Source of the DNA: Bacteroides nordii WAL 11050 = JCM 12987
GTDB lineage: Bacteria; Bacteroidota; Bacteroidia; Bacteroidales; Bacteroidaceae
DNA length: 64,000 bases
NCBI GenBank assembly: GCA_000613465.1
Contig: BAJA01000006.1
Coordinates: 1 to 64,000, forward strand
Reading direction: 5' to 3'
The notes under the pieces are model-generated. The model was not told the DNA's origin. It ran no database searches and saw nothing but the letters and a program-made list of their open reading frames with translations. This document shows positions 36,513-48,055 of this stretch, piece after piece (positions within the stretch are counted from its first letter, which is position 1; each line of letters begins with the position of its first letter). A program made the translations under genes and the position numbers.

Positions 36513-39428
36513 ATGTTGTATAAGAAACTTATTACTACATTGCTCCTCCCACTCTGTATGGGAACAATGTATGCACAACAGTTGGCCTTTCCTGGTGCTG
36601 AAGGCTATGGACGTTTTGCCAAAGGGGCAAGAGCTAGTGAATCTCCGGAAATATACCATGTAACCAATCTTGATGATTCAGGTAAAGGTTCCTTACGTGA
36701 TGCTGTAAGTCACCCCAATCGCATTATCGTATTTGATGTGGCAGGAGTGATAAAATTGAAATCTCGTCTGGTATTTTCAAAGAATCTTACAATTGCCGGA
36801 CAAACGGCTCCAGGAGAAGGAGTGGTGGTTTATGGTAATGGAGTTTCTTTTTCTGCTGCCGAGAATATCATTGTTCGTTATTTGCGTATACGAATGGGCA
36901 TTGGCGGTACTAGTGGGGCCGATGCTGCGGGTATTGCTAATGGTGGTAATATGATATTTGATCATGTATCTGCTACATGGGGATTGGATGAGAATTTCTC
37001 AATAAATTGGGATAGTAAAGGTTTTGAACCTTATAATATTACTATTCAGAATTCTATCATTGGGCAAGGAATTATGGTACATGCATGCGGAGGTCTTATC
37101 CAGACAAATGGGGGAGTTACTTTGTATCGTAATCTTTATATTGATAATAAAACTCGTAATCCTAAAGTAAAAGGATTGAATCAGTTTGTCAATAATGTGG
37201 TTTATAATTGGGGAGAAGGTGGTGCCTATATTTTAGGAGATACGGAAGCCTCTTCATGGGGAGTTATTACTAATAATTACTTTATTAAAGGTCCGGTTGA
37301 AGGTACTAAGGCTTTTACGCGTGCAAAAGCAGCTTTTCAGGTTTACCAAAAAGGTAATATGATTGATTACAATAAGGATGGGATACTTAATGGATATGAG
37401 GCCACAGAAGATGATTATCGCCGTGATGCGTCCAATCCGGAAAGTGAGAATGTTACTTTTGTAAAATCGATTGATGAATTTGATTATTCGGACTATGATA
37501 GAAGAAAATTAGTCGATGGTGAGAAAGTAGTAGTTACAACGATACCAGAAAAACATCCTGTTATTGAAGGAGAAACAACAGCGGCTGAGGCTTATGATTG
37601 GATTATTAATAGGGTAGGAGCATCTTTACCGGTACGTGATGAAGCTGATAATTATATGATTGATGAACTCCTATCATTAGGAACTAAAGGAGCTTTACTT
37701 AGTGGAGAATCAGAGTTGGGGCTTCCCAATGGGGTTGGAAATATTTTTGATGGTGAAAAAATGTTGGATACCGATAATGATGGTATGCCCGACGTTTGGG
37801 AAGATGCCAATGGATTGGATAAAAATAACCCGAATGATGCTTTGTTAATGGCTGAAAATGGATATTTGAATATTGAGAATTATGTTAATAGTATTACGGC
37901 ACCAATGCCATATGTTAAATATCCTACTAATTTGCAACTGACTTCTTTGAGCACAGACTATCTTTCATTTAAGTGGGTGAACAATGCTCCGGAATCTACT
38001 TCAGTAATTCTTGAGTATTCCATCGATAATAAAGATTTTACTTCAATTTCTTTAGCCCCCGGTACAACTACTCATAAATTGGAGTCCTTAGCTCCTAATA
38101 CCACTTATTACATTCGCCTAAAAACAGTGAACGGGGAGAAGGAATCATTATATACTTCCACCCAGGAATTTGCTACACGTGGTGTTCCTGCACCTCCAAT
38201 TGCTTCTGTTAATCCGATACCTGGAAACGAAACTACTATTACCGATTATACATCTGTTCGCCTTTCATGGGAGAACAAGACTGGTGCTTGGGCAGGAGCT
38301 CTTTCGTATACAGTATATTTAGGAAAATCTGTAGAGGATATGGATGTTGTGTTGACAGCATCTACTGCAAATGTAGTAACGGTTAACGTAGAGGCTGCCA
38401 CTACTTATTATTGGCGCGTAGATGCAAAAAATCTGTTAGGGGATTGTAAAGGAGATGTGTGGAGTTTTACAACCGGAACAAAACCCGAGCGTGGTAAGGT
38501 TGCTTATTATTCTTTCAATGAAACAGAAGGTACTATACTTGAAAATATGTATGGTGAAAATGCTACTGCCAAAGATTTCACTCCACTATGGGTGAAAGGT
38601 ATTCAAAATAATGCTGCGCAGTTTGATAAAGCGAATGCTGCTTTTGTACAGGAACATTATGATGCATTGACTTTGGGTAATGAATCATTTTCCATTGAAT
38701 TGTGGTTTAAATCTGCAGGTGGATCTGTCGATTGGTATTTGCTCCATAAGGGAAGTCACGCTACTAATAGTTATGAGGGAGCTACTGGTAAATGGTTTGG
38801 TATTCAGTATCAGAAGAACAGTAAGAATGATCGTTTGACTTGGGCTGTTGACGATGATGTAACGAAGACAGATATCAATGTGACCGGGGCGACAACTAAA
38901 TATTTTAATAATGAATGGGTACATTTAGTTTGTGTACGTGATGTGGAAGAAAAACAGCTAAAAATGTATGCTAATGGTATATTAGTAGCTTCCGGTGCTG
39001 ATAAAACTGGAGATATTGGTACTATTGAGAGGATGGCAATAGGCAATTGTAACACAGCTTATGAGAATGGCTTTCAAGGATTAATGGATGAATTAACGAT
39101 CTATAATGAAGCGTTAACAGCTGAAGAGGTAAGTGATCATTATAAACAAGGTACAAGTACTCATATTGAGAATATCATTACTCCAAATACAGGATGTGCT
39201 TATCCGATGCCTTTTGCAGATGATTTCTACATATCTGTAATGGGTGCCGAAGATTTGACAGCCCAGGTGTCTGTGATGAATACTGCTGGGCAAACTGTTT
39301 ATCAGGCACAAGTAATAATTCAAGGAGGTATAGCACATGTGGCTAACGTCGGTTTTCTGCCTAAAGGATACTATGTTTATACGTTGAAAATTGATCAAAG
39401 GATATTGGTTGGTAAAATTGTGAAATAA
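36513..39428 (+). CDS. Multidomain PL1 pectate lyase
   Basis: I take the ATG at 36513 (MLYKKLITTLLLPLCMGTMY), since an upstream in-frame TTG does not yield a signal peptide. The mature protein of about 970 residues has a PL1 beta-helix (LAFPGAEGYGRFAKG, HVTNLDDSGKGSLRDA, FDHVSATWGLDENFS, FVNNVVYNWGEGGAY), a calcium-type DTDNDGMPDVWED segment, two FnIII-like repeats, a LamG jellyroll (about 680-890) and a C-terminal sorting-type tail. It is intact and serves as the template for the frameshifted paralogue at 30674. It heads the run of tightly spaced genes to 57643. Confidence 0.92.
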   Translation: MLYKKLITTLLLPLCMGTMYAQQLAFPGAEGYGRFAKGARASESPEIYHVTNLDDSGKGSLRDAVSHPNRIIVFDVAGVIKLKSRLVFSKNLTIAGQTAPGEGVVVYGNGVSFSAAENIIVRYLRIRMGIGGTSGADAAGIANGGNMIFDHVSATWGLDENFSINWDSKGFEPYNITIQNSIIGQGIMVHACGGLIQTNGGVTLYRNLYIDNKTRNPKVKGLNQFVNNVVYNWGEGGAYILGDTEASSWGVITNNYFIKGPVEGTKAFTRAKAAFQVYQKGNMIDYNKDGILNGYEATEDDYRRDASNPESENVTFVKSIDEFDYSDYDRRKLVDGEKVVVTTIPEKHPVIEGETTAAEAYDWIINRVGASLPVRDEADNYMIDELLSLGTKGALLSGESELGLPNGVGNIFDGEKMLDTDNDGMPDVWEDANGLDKNNPNDALLMAENGYLNIENYVNSITAPMPYVKYPTNLQLTSLSTDYLSFKWVNNAPESTSVILEYSIDNKDFTSISLAPGTTTHKLESLAPNTTYYIRLKTVNGEKESLYTSTQEFATRGVPAPPIASVNPIPGNETTITDYTSVRLSWENKTGAWAGALSYTVYLGKSVEDMDVVLTASTANVVTVNVEAATTYYWRVDAKNLLGDCKGDVWSFTTGTKPERGKVAYYSFNETEGTILENMYGENATAKDFTPLWVKGIQNNAAQFDKANAAFVQEHYDALTLGNESFSIELWFKSAGGSVDWYLLHKGSHATNSYEGATGKWFGIQYQKNSKNDRLTWAVDDDVTKTDINVTGATTKYFNNEWVHLVCVRDVEEKQLKMYANGILVASGADKTGDIGTIERMAIGNCNTAYENGFQGLMDELTIYNEALTAEEVSDHYKQGTSTHIENIITPNTGCAYPMPFADDFYISVMGAEDLTAQVSVMNTAGQTVYQAQVIIQGGIAHVANVGFLPKGYYVYTLKIDQRILVGKIVK

Positions 39429-39439
39429 TATAATTTAAG

Positions 39440-41691
39440 ATGAAGAAATACTTTCTGATAGGTCTTTTCTTTTGTTCGCTGGCGGCATGTCAGTCGGAAA
39501 TGGATAAGTACTATGAAATTCCTGATTGGTTGAAAGGGAATGCTTATGAAGTAATGAAAGATAAGGGGACATTCTCTACTTTCATGAGAGCTGTAGAGCG
39601 AAGTAGTTATGCTGATCTTGTAAAAGGGAAAGGTATTGTGACTGTTATGGCACCTACTGATGAGGCTTTTACTGCCTATCTGTCTAAACATAATTATAGC
39701 TCGATAGATGATATTCCGGAAGTGGAACTGAATAAATTAGTAGGATATCATCTGGTGTATTATTCTTATAGCAAACGTGATTTTCTGTTTTATAATCCGA
39801 ATGGTGTAGATAATGAAATACAGAAGCCTGGTCATTACTTTAAATTCAGGACAAAGAGCCGTGATGCTATTTCTACGGTAGTGGATCGTGCGAACAATGA
39901 CGTTGTACGTAAAATAATGCATAAAGAACGTTTTATTCCGATCATTTCGGAATATTCTTTGAGCAGTATTAGTGCATCCCAAAAAGAAGATTATGAAACG
40001 ATGTTTCCGGGATCGGTTTATACAGGTGGAACCGGAAGCTTCAATGTAGCTAATGCATCTGTTATCGGAGATGAAGTGGTGACGGATAATGGTTATTTAT
40101 ATACCATAAATCAAGTGATTGAGCCATTGGAAACGATTTATGCAGAGATGAATAAGGAGAATTCGGATTACACACAGTTTGCCAAGATGTATGATCGTTT
40201 TGTGGTTTATCAGTATGATGAGGATGCAACAAGAGATTATGGTAATGGGGATTCTCTATTTGTACATTCACACAACATATTACCACCTATTGCATGTGAA
40301 TGGACGAACTTTTACAATTTATCTACACCAGATTATGCTCAAATGAATTATTTGACAAGTGTTTCATATGCAGTACTTGCTCCTGATAATAAATCTATTA
40401 ATCAATTCTTCCAGAAGTACTGGTCTGCTTCATTTAGTTCATTAGAGGAAGTGAATTTTGTGCCACTCTATCATTTTATGAATGAGCATGCTATCAGATA
40501 TGGTGGTGGTATGATTGGAGCTTATGCTTTGGGAAGTTATATTGTCAATAATGACATCTGGGATGACCACCAATTAGCAATGCCTACTGATGTGAAAGTA
40601 TGTTCAAATGGTATTTTAGGAGGAATGAAAGATAATGTGATAACTCCTGAAGTATTTGAAACACCTATTGCACCGGCGCTTTGCAATAAAGATTACAATG
40701 TGTTTGCATTACTATGTCATAAAGGCTCTCTTTTTGATATATTTAGTAAATCACTGGATAAAGACTTTGATGTGTTTTTCCCTACCGATGAAATGTTATT
40801 GGGTAGTGAATATAATGGTGATTACATTCAGTATTTGAAAGGGAATCCTTATATCATTACTGATGAACAGGTACAAGTAGCTAACAGTACCGATGGGACA
40901 ATGAGTAATGCTACAACTTCTCAGGCGAAAGCCATTGCCGGTGCACATATTGCGATGGTATTATGGCTCAAAAGGGAGAAACAGAAATGATATATTCAAC
41001 TTATAATGATTATGAATATCTCTATCGTAAGGGGAATAAAATATATTCTTCAGCTACCTGGAATTCAGAAAGATTTGATAATGAGGTTTCTGTAGCGGAA
41101 ATAGAGCTAATCAAGAGTTATAACATGGGAAATGCGTATGCATTGAAAGGTGATAAAGGAACTACCTCGTTAATAGCTGACCAGAGTAATTTTAAGGATC
41201 GTGTAAAACAGATTAAAGGCACAAATGATTATTCGGGCTTCGGTATATATTTAGGAATGGCCTCTGTAGATGATACGGAACCGGCTTTTAATTTCCTGCA
41301 AGGTAATCGTTTTATTGTATTTGTATCAACACAGGCATCTGTTTTAGCTGATCTTATAGGAAGTAATCCTAAATTTGATCGACAGGCTCCTCAGGAGGAG
41401 AGAGATATGTTTGTAAAAAGTCTTTTTGTCGATATGTCAGCCAGTGGTTTGGTTGATTATCCGTTTGCAACCACTGGTAAAAATACAGAGAAAGTCTTAA
41501 CTACATTTGGCACTAAAACAGTGAATGGTAAGAAAGAAAATATAACAATTACGCTTATTAATAAAGCGGATGGCTCGATGAAACTAAGAGACAGCAAAGG
41601 AAATGAAGTAAATGTGACTTCTTATTTTCCTTATATCTATGCTGATGGTGCAGCTTATGTAATAGACGGCGTATTGGATTTATTGAATTAA
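39440..41691 (+). CDS. FAS1-domain lipoprotein 1 (frameshifted)
   Basis: The lipobox SLAAC (Cys16) is followed by QSEMD. FAS1 (fasciclin) signatures appear as GTFSTFMRAVERSSY and IVTVMAPTDEAFTAYL near residues 42-84, with a second degenerate FAS1 unit later (VFALLCHKGSLFDIFSKSL, FDVFFPTDEMLL). The frame breaks near 40954, where restoring one G gives HIADGIMAQKG. Segments are 39440-40990 and 40963-41691. Repaired length is about 750 residues. It is 11 nt after PL1 and 16 nt before susC, so it probably belongs to the outer-membrane glycan-capture complex. Confidence 0.8.
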
Positions 41692-41707
41692 TATAGAATA
41701 AAGAAAG

Positions 41708-44700
41708 ATGAAAAGAAATCGCAATATAATCCTACTATTATTGTTAGCATGTGCGCAGATGATTATGGCACAACATGTGTTGACAGGTACGGTGATGGAT
41801 AAAGTTTTTAATGAACCTTGGTGGGAGCCAACGTATATGTTGCAAATGCATCTAATCGTTCTTTAGGTGGTAGCATTGCCGATGTAAATGGTAATTACCG
41901 TTTGTCGATACCTGATCAAAAAGATCTGTCTATTGTATTCTCTTTTATTGGTTATAAAACACAAACCATAAAATATACGGGTCAGAAAGTGATTAATGTC
42001 ACGTTAGACGAAGAAGGTATGGCGTTAGAAACTGTGGAGGTGACTGCTAAAAAAATAGAGCGGAATTCTATGGGACAATCTGCCAGAGAGATGATTTCTG
42101 CTACTCAGAAACTTACTCTTGGTAGTTTGGAAACCGCACCGGTGACTTCTGTAACAGAAGCTTTACAAGGTGCTATGGCTAATGTGGATATTCTTACAGG
42201 CGCTGATCCTGGTTCCGGAAGTTCAATTCGTATTCGCGGTACAGCTTCTTTAAATGCTTCCAATGAACCTTTGTTCGTTGTAGATGGTGTACCTTTACCT
42301 GTTGATATTTCAGATGATTTTAGTTTTGCTTCTGCAAATTCTGATGATTATGGGTCTCTGTTGAATATTTCTCCGGCTGATATTGAATCTATTGAAGTTT
42401 TAAAAGATGCGGCGGCTACAGCTGTTTGGGGATCAAAAGGTGCCAATGGCGTTTTGATCATAAAGACAAAGAGAGGTAGCAAAGGACGTTTGCAGTTTAA
42501 TTTTAATACAAAGTATGAATTCAGTAAGGAACGCTCCGGAATCCCTATGCTGAATGCTAACCAGTATATATCTATGATTCAGGATGCTGTTTATAATACT
42601 GTGTCTGATTTGGGGTCGAGCGCAGCCAAATCTCAGGAGTACCTTAAGCTGCTTTATAATACGAAAGAAATTGGGTTTGATCCAGACTGGCAGTATTTTG
42701 ATGAATATAATCAAAATACGAACTGGCTGGATGAAATTACCCAGACTGGTTTTATTTCTGATAATTCTTTTTCTGTGTCGGGTGGGGGTGACAAAGCGAA
42801 TTATCGTTTATCACTTGGGTATCTGAATCAGGAGGGTACTACAATAGGTACGGGTTATGAACGTTTTAATGCGTCGTTCAATACAGATTATCGCTTTTCA
42901 GATAAACTTGATATTGCATTGCAATACAGTTTCACACGTGGAGTTACGGATGCCAATTACGTAGATGATACAGATGAATTGAAGAAAGCTTCGATTCGTG
43001 GACACGCTTTAACTAAGATGCCTAATATGAGTCCTTATGTGATCGGAGCAAATGGACAACGTACGGGTGAGTATTTTACTCCATATGAATCGTTTGGTAT
43101 GACCTTTTCAAATGATAAGGTATACAACCCCGTAGCAATGGCAAATGAGGCACAGAACAGAACGATTGCTACAAATAGTCGTATGACTTTCGTTCTTCAT
43201 GCTAAACCTTTTAAAAGTTTAGACTATTTTGGTACAGTTGGTTTTAACGGACAGTTCACAAAAATAAATCGTTTCCTTCCGCAAAGCGTAACAGGGGTTG
43301 CTTATGAGCATGAATCATCTGCTTTGAATTATGACATTGGTAAAGACCTTCTTTATTTGACTACGGAAAATCGTCTGGTTTATAATCAGTCTATTAATGA
43401 TAATCATAAATTGTTACTTAGTGGTATTTTTCAGACATCGGATCAGACAACGAGTACATATAGTAGCCGATCCGCTAATACAGCTTCTTCTGGTATAACT
43501 TCTCCCATTGCAGGTTCTACTACAGCTAAAGGAGGTTCTGGAAAAACGATTAATAGAGATATGGGCTTAACTCTTAACGGGCAGTATATCTTTAAAGAGA
43601 AATATATGTTTAATGCGGGATACCGTTGGGAAGCAAGTTCGGCAATGGATGCCAGTGGACGGTGGGGTGGATTTCCCACATTTGGTGTAGCGTGGCATTT
43701 AGGTGATGAGGAGTTTATCCAAAGATTAGGATTTATCTCATTAATAAAACTGCGTTATAGCTGGGGACAATCGGGTAATGCACCTACCGGAACATCACCT
43801 TATATCGGTAAATTTTCGGCAGTCACACCTGGTTATGGAGATATGAGTGCCGTGAAGCCGGAAAGTCCGGATTTGACACATTTAAAATATGAAACGATCA
43901 CTTCAAATAATATTGGAGTAGATGTAGGGCTTTTTTCGGATAGAATAACTTTTGCTGTAGAGCTATATACGAAGGTAACAGATGATATGTTGCAAAAGAA
44001 AATTAAAGTACCCAGTTCAACAGGTCTGTCTACTGTAGCCTGGTATAACTCTGGTAAAATGGAGAATAGAGGTTGGGAATTTAATATTGATGTAGCTGCT
44101 GTTCGTACAAAAGACTGGGGGCTCAATTTTGGATTCAATATCTCACAAAATAAGAATAAAGTTTTGGAACTCCCCGAAAATCAAAGTGATGAAACTTACA
44201 CTTTCGGTAATAAAAAATATGCATATCGTGTGCTAATGGGCGATCCTTTAGGTTCATTCTATGGATATCGTTATAAAGGTGTGTATCAAAATGTAGAGGA
44301 AACTTATGCGGTTGATAAAACAGGACAACAGATCATGGATATAAATGGGGCACCGGTAGTTGTAAAGAATGGTGATCAAAAAGTATATCCAGGTGATGCT
44401 AAATATGAAGATGTCAACGGTGATGGGGTAATTGATGAAAACGATATCGTTTATCTGGGCAATAGTAATCCTACGTTGACTGGTGGTTTGAATTTTACAC
44501 TTCGTTATAAGAAGTTGAGTTTAGTAGCAGCACTTCATGGACGTGCTGGTCAGAAAGTAATCAATGAGTCACGCATTAATATGGAAAATATGTATGGTAA
44601 AAACAACCAGAGCGTAGCTGTATTACGTCGTTGGCGTAGTGAAGGAGATAATACTGATATTCCACGTGCATTATATGATAAAGGATACAATTATTTGGGG

Positions 44701-44973
44701 TCCGATCGCTTTGTGGAGGATGCTTCTTTTCTTCGTTTGAAGACTATTACTTTAAAATATCAGTTCCCTGAAAATTGGATGAAGCCGTTAGGTATTAATA
44801 AGCTTGAAATTTATGCAACGGGTTATGACCTTTTTGTCTGGACGAAATATACCGGACAAGATCCGGAAATAAATCTGAAGAATCCGGATGGTTCTGCAGC
44901 CCAGGTAGCTATTGATAGTAATAATACTCCGAAAGCTATGCGTTTTGCATTTGGTTTGAATTTGAGATTCTAA
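41708..44973 (+). CDS. SusC-family TonB-dependent outer-membrane transporter 1 (frameshifted)
   Basis: The start MKRNRNIILLLLLACAQ is at 41708. The carboxypeptidase-D-like N-terminal domain breaks near 41816, where CCTTTGGTGGGA lost one T (read as PWWEP instead of PLVGANVYV). From 41818 the frame is clean: plug domain with SGSSIRIRGTASLNASNEP, then DIESIEVLKDAAATAVWGSKG, and a 22-strand barrel ending FAFGLNLRF. Full length is about 1088 residues. It imports oligosaccharides with the SusD-like lipoprotein encoded 16 nt downstream. Confidence 0.92.
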
Positions 44974-44989
44974 TTCACAAAAGAAGGAA

Positions 44990-46474
44990 ATGAAAAAGAT
45001 AAGTTATTATATTTTGCTACTTCTAACCACGTTATCCCAAATATCGTGTGAAGATTATCTGACTGTGTTACCGGAAAATAACCAGAGTAGCTTTGAATAT
45101 TGGGAAACCAAAGAAGAAGTGGAAGCGGTTCTTGCTTCTGGGTATATTAATTTGAGAAGCTCGGTAGAAACCTTCCTGCTTTGGGGAGAAGGTAGGGGGA
45201 ATGGGCTCTCTTTTTGGTCTACTTCTGGTTCAGATTTACAGAAAGCAGCGGTGAAGTTGCGTGCTTTCGATATTTTGCCTACAAATGGATTGGCTGATTG
45301 GAGTAAACCTTATGCAGCCATTGCTATGGCTAATGCAGTTATTAAATACGCACCGGATGTAGTTGATAAAGATCCGTCTTTCGATATGAATATGTGCCGT
45401 TCGTTTATGGCAGAGGCTTTCTTTCAGCGGACGCTTGCTTACTTTTACATCGTTCGTACATTTAAAGATGCTCCTTTTGTTACGGAGCCGTATGTAGATG
45501 ATAGTGCTCCTTATATTATGCCAAAGGAGGATGGTATTACTATTTTAAAATTATGTATAGCTGATTTGGAAGAATATTTACCTAATGCAAAGGAGTTTTT
45601 TCCTGAAGTAGATAATGATAATCCTATCAATACGAAAGGACGTGCCACACGCTGGGGGATTCATGCTCTGCTTGCTGATATGTATCTTTGGTTAGGTGAC
45701 TATGAAAATAGTATAAAGCATTGTAACTCAGTAATTAATTCCGGACGTGTAGGACTGATTGGTAATGGATTTTTGAATTATTATCCGGGAAATAGTAATG
45801 AGGGAATTTTTGAAATACAATATAGCAATCCGAAGAGTCAAACGAATAGTTTCCTGACTTGGTTTAAAGCAGGTACTGACGGATATTACAAAGCTTCCGA
45901 TTATATGACTAATCTTTTTGAACAAAACGAGAGTGAATCTCGTGGATTGAATTATTCATATAATGAGGCTGGTTATATTTGGAAGTATCTTGGGGTAGAT
46001 AATGCTACGGCACGTGTTGCCTCAGAAAATGATCAGAATTATTTGATTTATCGTTTAGCTGATGTCTATTTAATGAAAGCAGAAGCACTGATCATGCAAG
46101 ATAATTATGAAATGGCGGGCGAGCTTATAGATAAAACTCGTCAACGTGCAGGCTTGGAAAAGATGACACTAAGTGAAGACAGATTAATCATGTTGGAATA
46201 TTTATTGGTGGAGCGGCAGAAAGAGTTCTTTGCTGAAGGTAAAAACTGGTTTGATATGTTACGTATCGGTTTAAGAAGCCAACAGTTATCAGATGTACGG
46301 TATAAAAACTTATTCATAGAACAAGCTCTGAAAGCTGTGGCTGCCACGTCGCAATCATTGGGACGAGCTACGTTGTCCAACGAAGGGTCATGGTATATGC
46401 CGTTCTCAGAGTCTGAGTTACAGAAAAACCCATTGTTAGTACAAAGTGAATATTATGAAAGTATCAGTAATTAA
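44990..46474 (+). CDS. SusD-family glycan-binding lipoprotein 1
   Basis: This 494-residue lipoprotein (lipobox SQISC then EDY) has the helical RagB/SusD fold. Seen: MCRSFMAEAFFQRTLAYF, RATRWGIHALLADMYLWLGDY and the C-terminal VERQKEFFAEGKNWFDMLRI. It forms the lid over the SusC barrel encoded just upstream. The acidic residues after the lipobox fit the surface export signal of Bacteroides. Confidence 0.92.
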   Translation: MKKISYYILLLLTTLSQISCEDYLTVLPENNQSSFEYWETKEEVEAVLASGYINLRSSVETFLLWGEGRGNGLSFWSTSGSDLQKAAVKLRAFDILPTNGLADWSKPYAAIAMANAVIKYAPDVVDKDPSFDMNMCRSFMAEAFFQRTLAYFYIVRTFKDAPFVTEPYVDDSAPYIMPKEDGITILKLCIADLEEYLPNAKEFFPEVDNDNPINTKGRATRWGIHALLADMYLWLGDYENSIKHCNSVINSGRVGLIGNGFLNYYPGNSNEGIFEIQYSNPKSQTNSFLTWFKAGTDGYYKASDYMTNLFEQNESESRGLNYSYNEAGYIWKYLGVDNATARVASENDQNYLIYRLADVYLMKAEALIMQDNYEMAGELIDKTRQRAGLEKMTLSEDRLIMLEYLLVERQKEFFAEGKNWFDMLRIGLRSQQLSDVRYKNLFIEQALKAVAATSQSLGRATLSNEGSWYMPFSESELQKNPLLVQSEYYESISN

Positions 46475-46490
46475 AAAAAAGAAGGACAAT

Positions 46491-48044
46491 ATGAAACGCG
46501 TAGTAATTCTATTAGCGGCGGCATTTACTCTTATGTGGGGGGCTTGTTCCGACCCGTATGCCGATCAGGTGTTCAAAGATACAGATAAAATGCCCGCTGC
46601 CAGTTTTATGGAAGCTAATGAGGATGTATATTCCTTATGGGTGGATTTATTGAAGTATACCGGACTGTTTAATACAGTGAATCTGAATATGGATTATACT
46701 TGCTTTGTACCTGATAATGAAGCGATGCACAAATATCTTCAGGCAAAAGGAAAAAGTTCAGTACGGGAGTTGGATATGGAGGAAGCTTCTAACCTGGTTC
46801 GTTATCATACGATAGCTTCTAAACAATACACAACTTCGGATTTTCCTGATGGTATGTTTCCGGATTCTACAGCAAGTGGAGATTATTTAAGTCTGGAAAT
46901 GCGTGAAGGTGGGTTTCAGGCATTCTATATTAATGATGAAGCACGTATTAAGGAGTTGAATATTACAGCTACCAATGCAGTGATTCATCTTTTGGAAAGT
47001 GTTTTAACGCCTGTGACAGGTACTATTGTTGATAATCTGGATGAGAATTATACTTTAATGCTTGATTTACTTAATAAAACAGGTTATGAGAAGCTATTGA
47101 GTAGTATTTATATGAATGGTGTAAAATACCGTTACACTCTTTTTGCTGTACCGGATGATGTGTTTGCCGAAGCCGGTATAAATAGTGTAGCATCGTTGGC
47201 TGTTTATTTGGGTGAAACTAATAATGATTATACTGATCCGGCTAATAAGGTAAATCGATATGTAGGTTATCATATTGCAAATTCTGCTTATTCATTTGCC
47301 GATATGAATACTGATATAGATAATAATACATCGAAAAATGTTTCCATGATGGCATCTAATACTCTTATCAGTATGAGATTGGTAAATGAGATGTTTTTTC
47401 TGAACTATAATGAAGAAACTAAGAAAGGTATCAGTGTCACTCGAAAAAATCTGAATTGTAAGAATGGAGTCATTCATGTGGTAGATGGGATGATGGAAAT
47501 AACAGAACCGAAAGCAACTAAAGTCACTTGGGATTTGACCGATTATCCGGAGTTGGCAGGTGTATGTGAGAAGTATCAGTTAGAAAATCAGTCTAAAACA
47601 TACACTCGTAGTCTGGCATATGATATATTGAACTGTTATAAACTTTCTGGTGGATATGGTAGTGACTACACTTATCATTTGGCTAATAAGAATGAGGTGA
47701 TGTATAAAGCTTCGAATCACGATTGTATGTTTCTGAATCTCGGAAAATATGGGTGGATACAGATGGAAAGTCCGATGATCATTGCCGGTAAATATAAAAT
47801 GTCTTTAGTACATTACAATCAGGCTCTCAAGACTAAGGAGGGGCGGTGGTCAGTTATTGTTGACGGTGAATATGTGGGAGTACAGGTTACTACCTGGGGA
47901 AATAGTACTTCCAAAAGTGAGATGATTACCACAACCATAGGAGAGGTGGAGTTCACAGAATCGATACCTCATACAGTACGTTTTATGGCGGGTGATGATT
48001 ATTACTCTTATTTGGATTGCTTGATATTTGAACCAATTAATTAA
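46491..48044 (+). CDS. FAS1-domain lipoprotein 2 with C-terminal beta-sandwich
   Basis: The start is placed at the ATG 46491 (MKRVVILLAAAF), since an upstream in-frame ATG lies within the susD end. The lipobox is LMWGAC. FAS1 units: LLKYTGLFNTVNLNMDYTCF with VPDNEAMHKYL, and a second with YTLFAVPDDVFAE and NGVIHVVDGMME. The last about 130 residues form a beta-rich domain (AGKYKMSLVHYN, WSVIVDGEYVG, HTVRFMAGDD) resembling carbohydrate-binding sandwiches and shared with the next protein. It is a probable surface glycan-binding protein. Confidence 0.78.
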   Translation: MKRVVILLAAAFTLMWGACSDPYADQVFKDTDKMPAASFMEANEDVYSLWVDLLKYTGLFNTVNLNMDYTCFVPDNEAMHKYLQAKGKSSVRELDMEEASNLVRYHTIASKQYTTSDFPDGMFPDSTASGDYLSLEMREGGFQAFYINDEARIKELNITATNAVIHLLESVLTPVTGTIVDNLDENYTLMLDLLNKTGYEKLLSSIYMNGVKYRYTLFAVPDDVFAEAGINSVASLAVYLGETNNDYTDPANKVNRYVGYHIANSAYSFADMNTDIDNNTSKNVSMMASNTLISMRLVNEMFFLNYNEETKKGISVTRKNLNCKNGVIHVVDGMMEITEPKATKVTWDLTDYPELAGVCEKYQLENQSKTYTRSLAYDILNCYKLSGGYGSDYTYHLANKNEVMYKASNHDCMFLNLGKYGWIQMESPMIIAGKYKMSLVHYNQALKTKEGRWSVIVDGEYVGVQVTTWGNSTSKSEMITTTIGEVEFTESIPHTVRFMAGDDYYSYLDCLIFEPIN

Positions 48045-48055
48045 AAGGAGGAATT

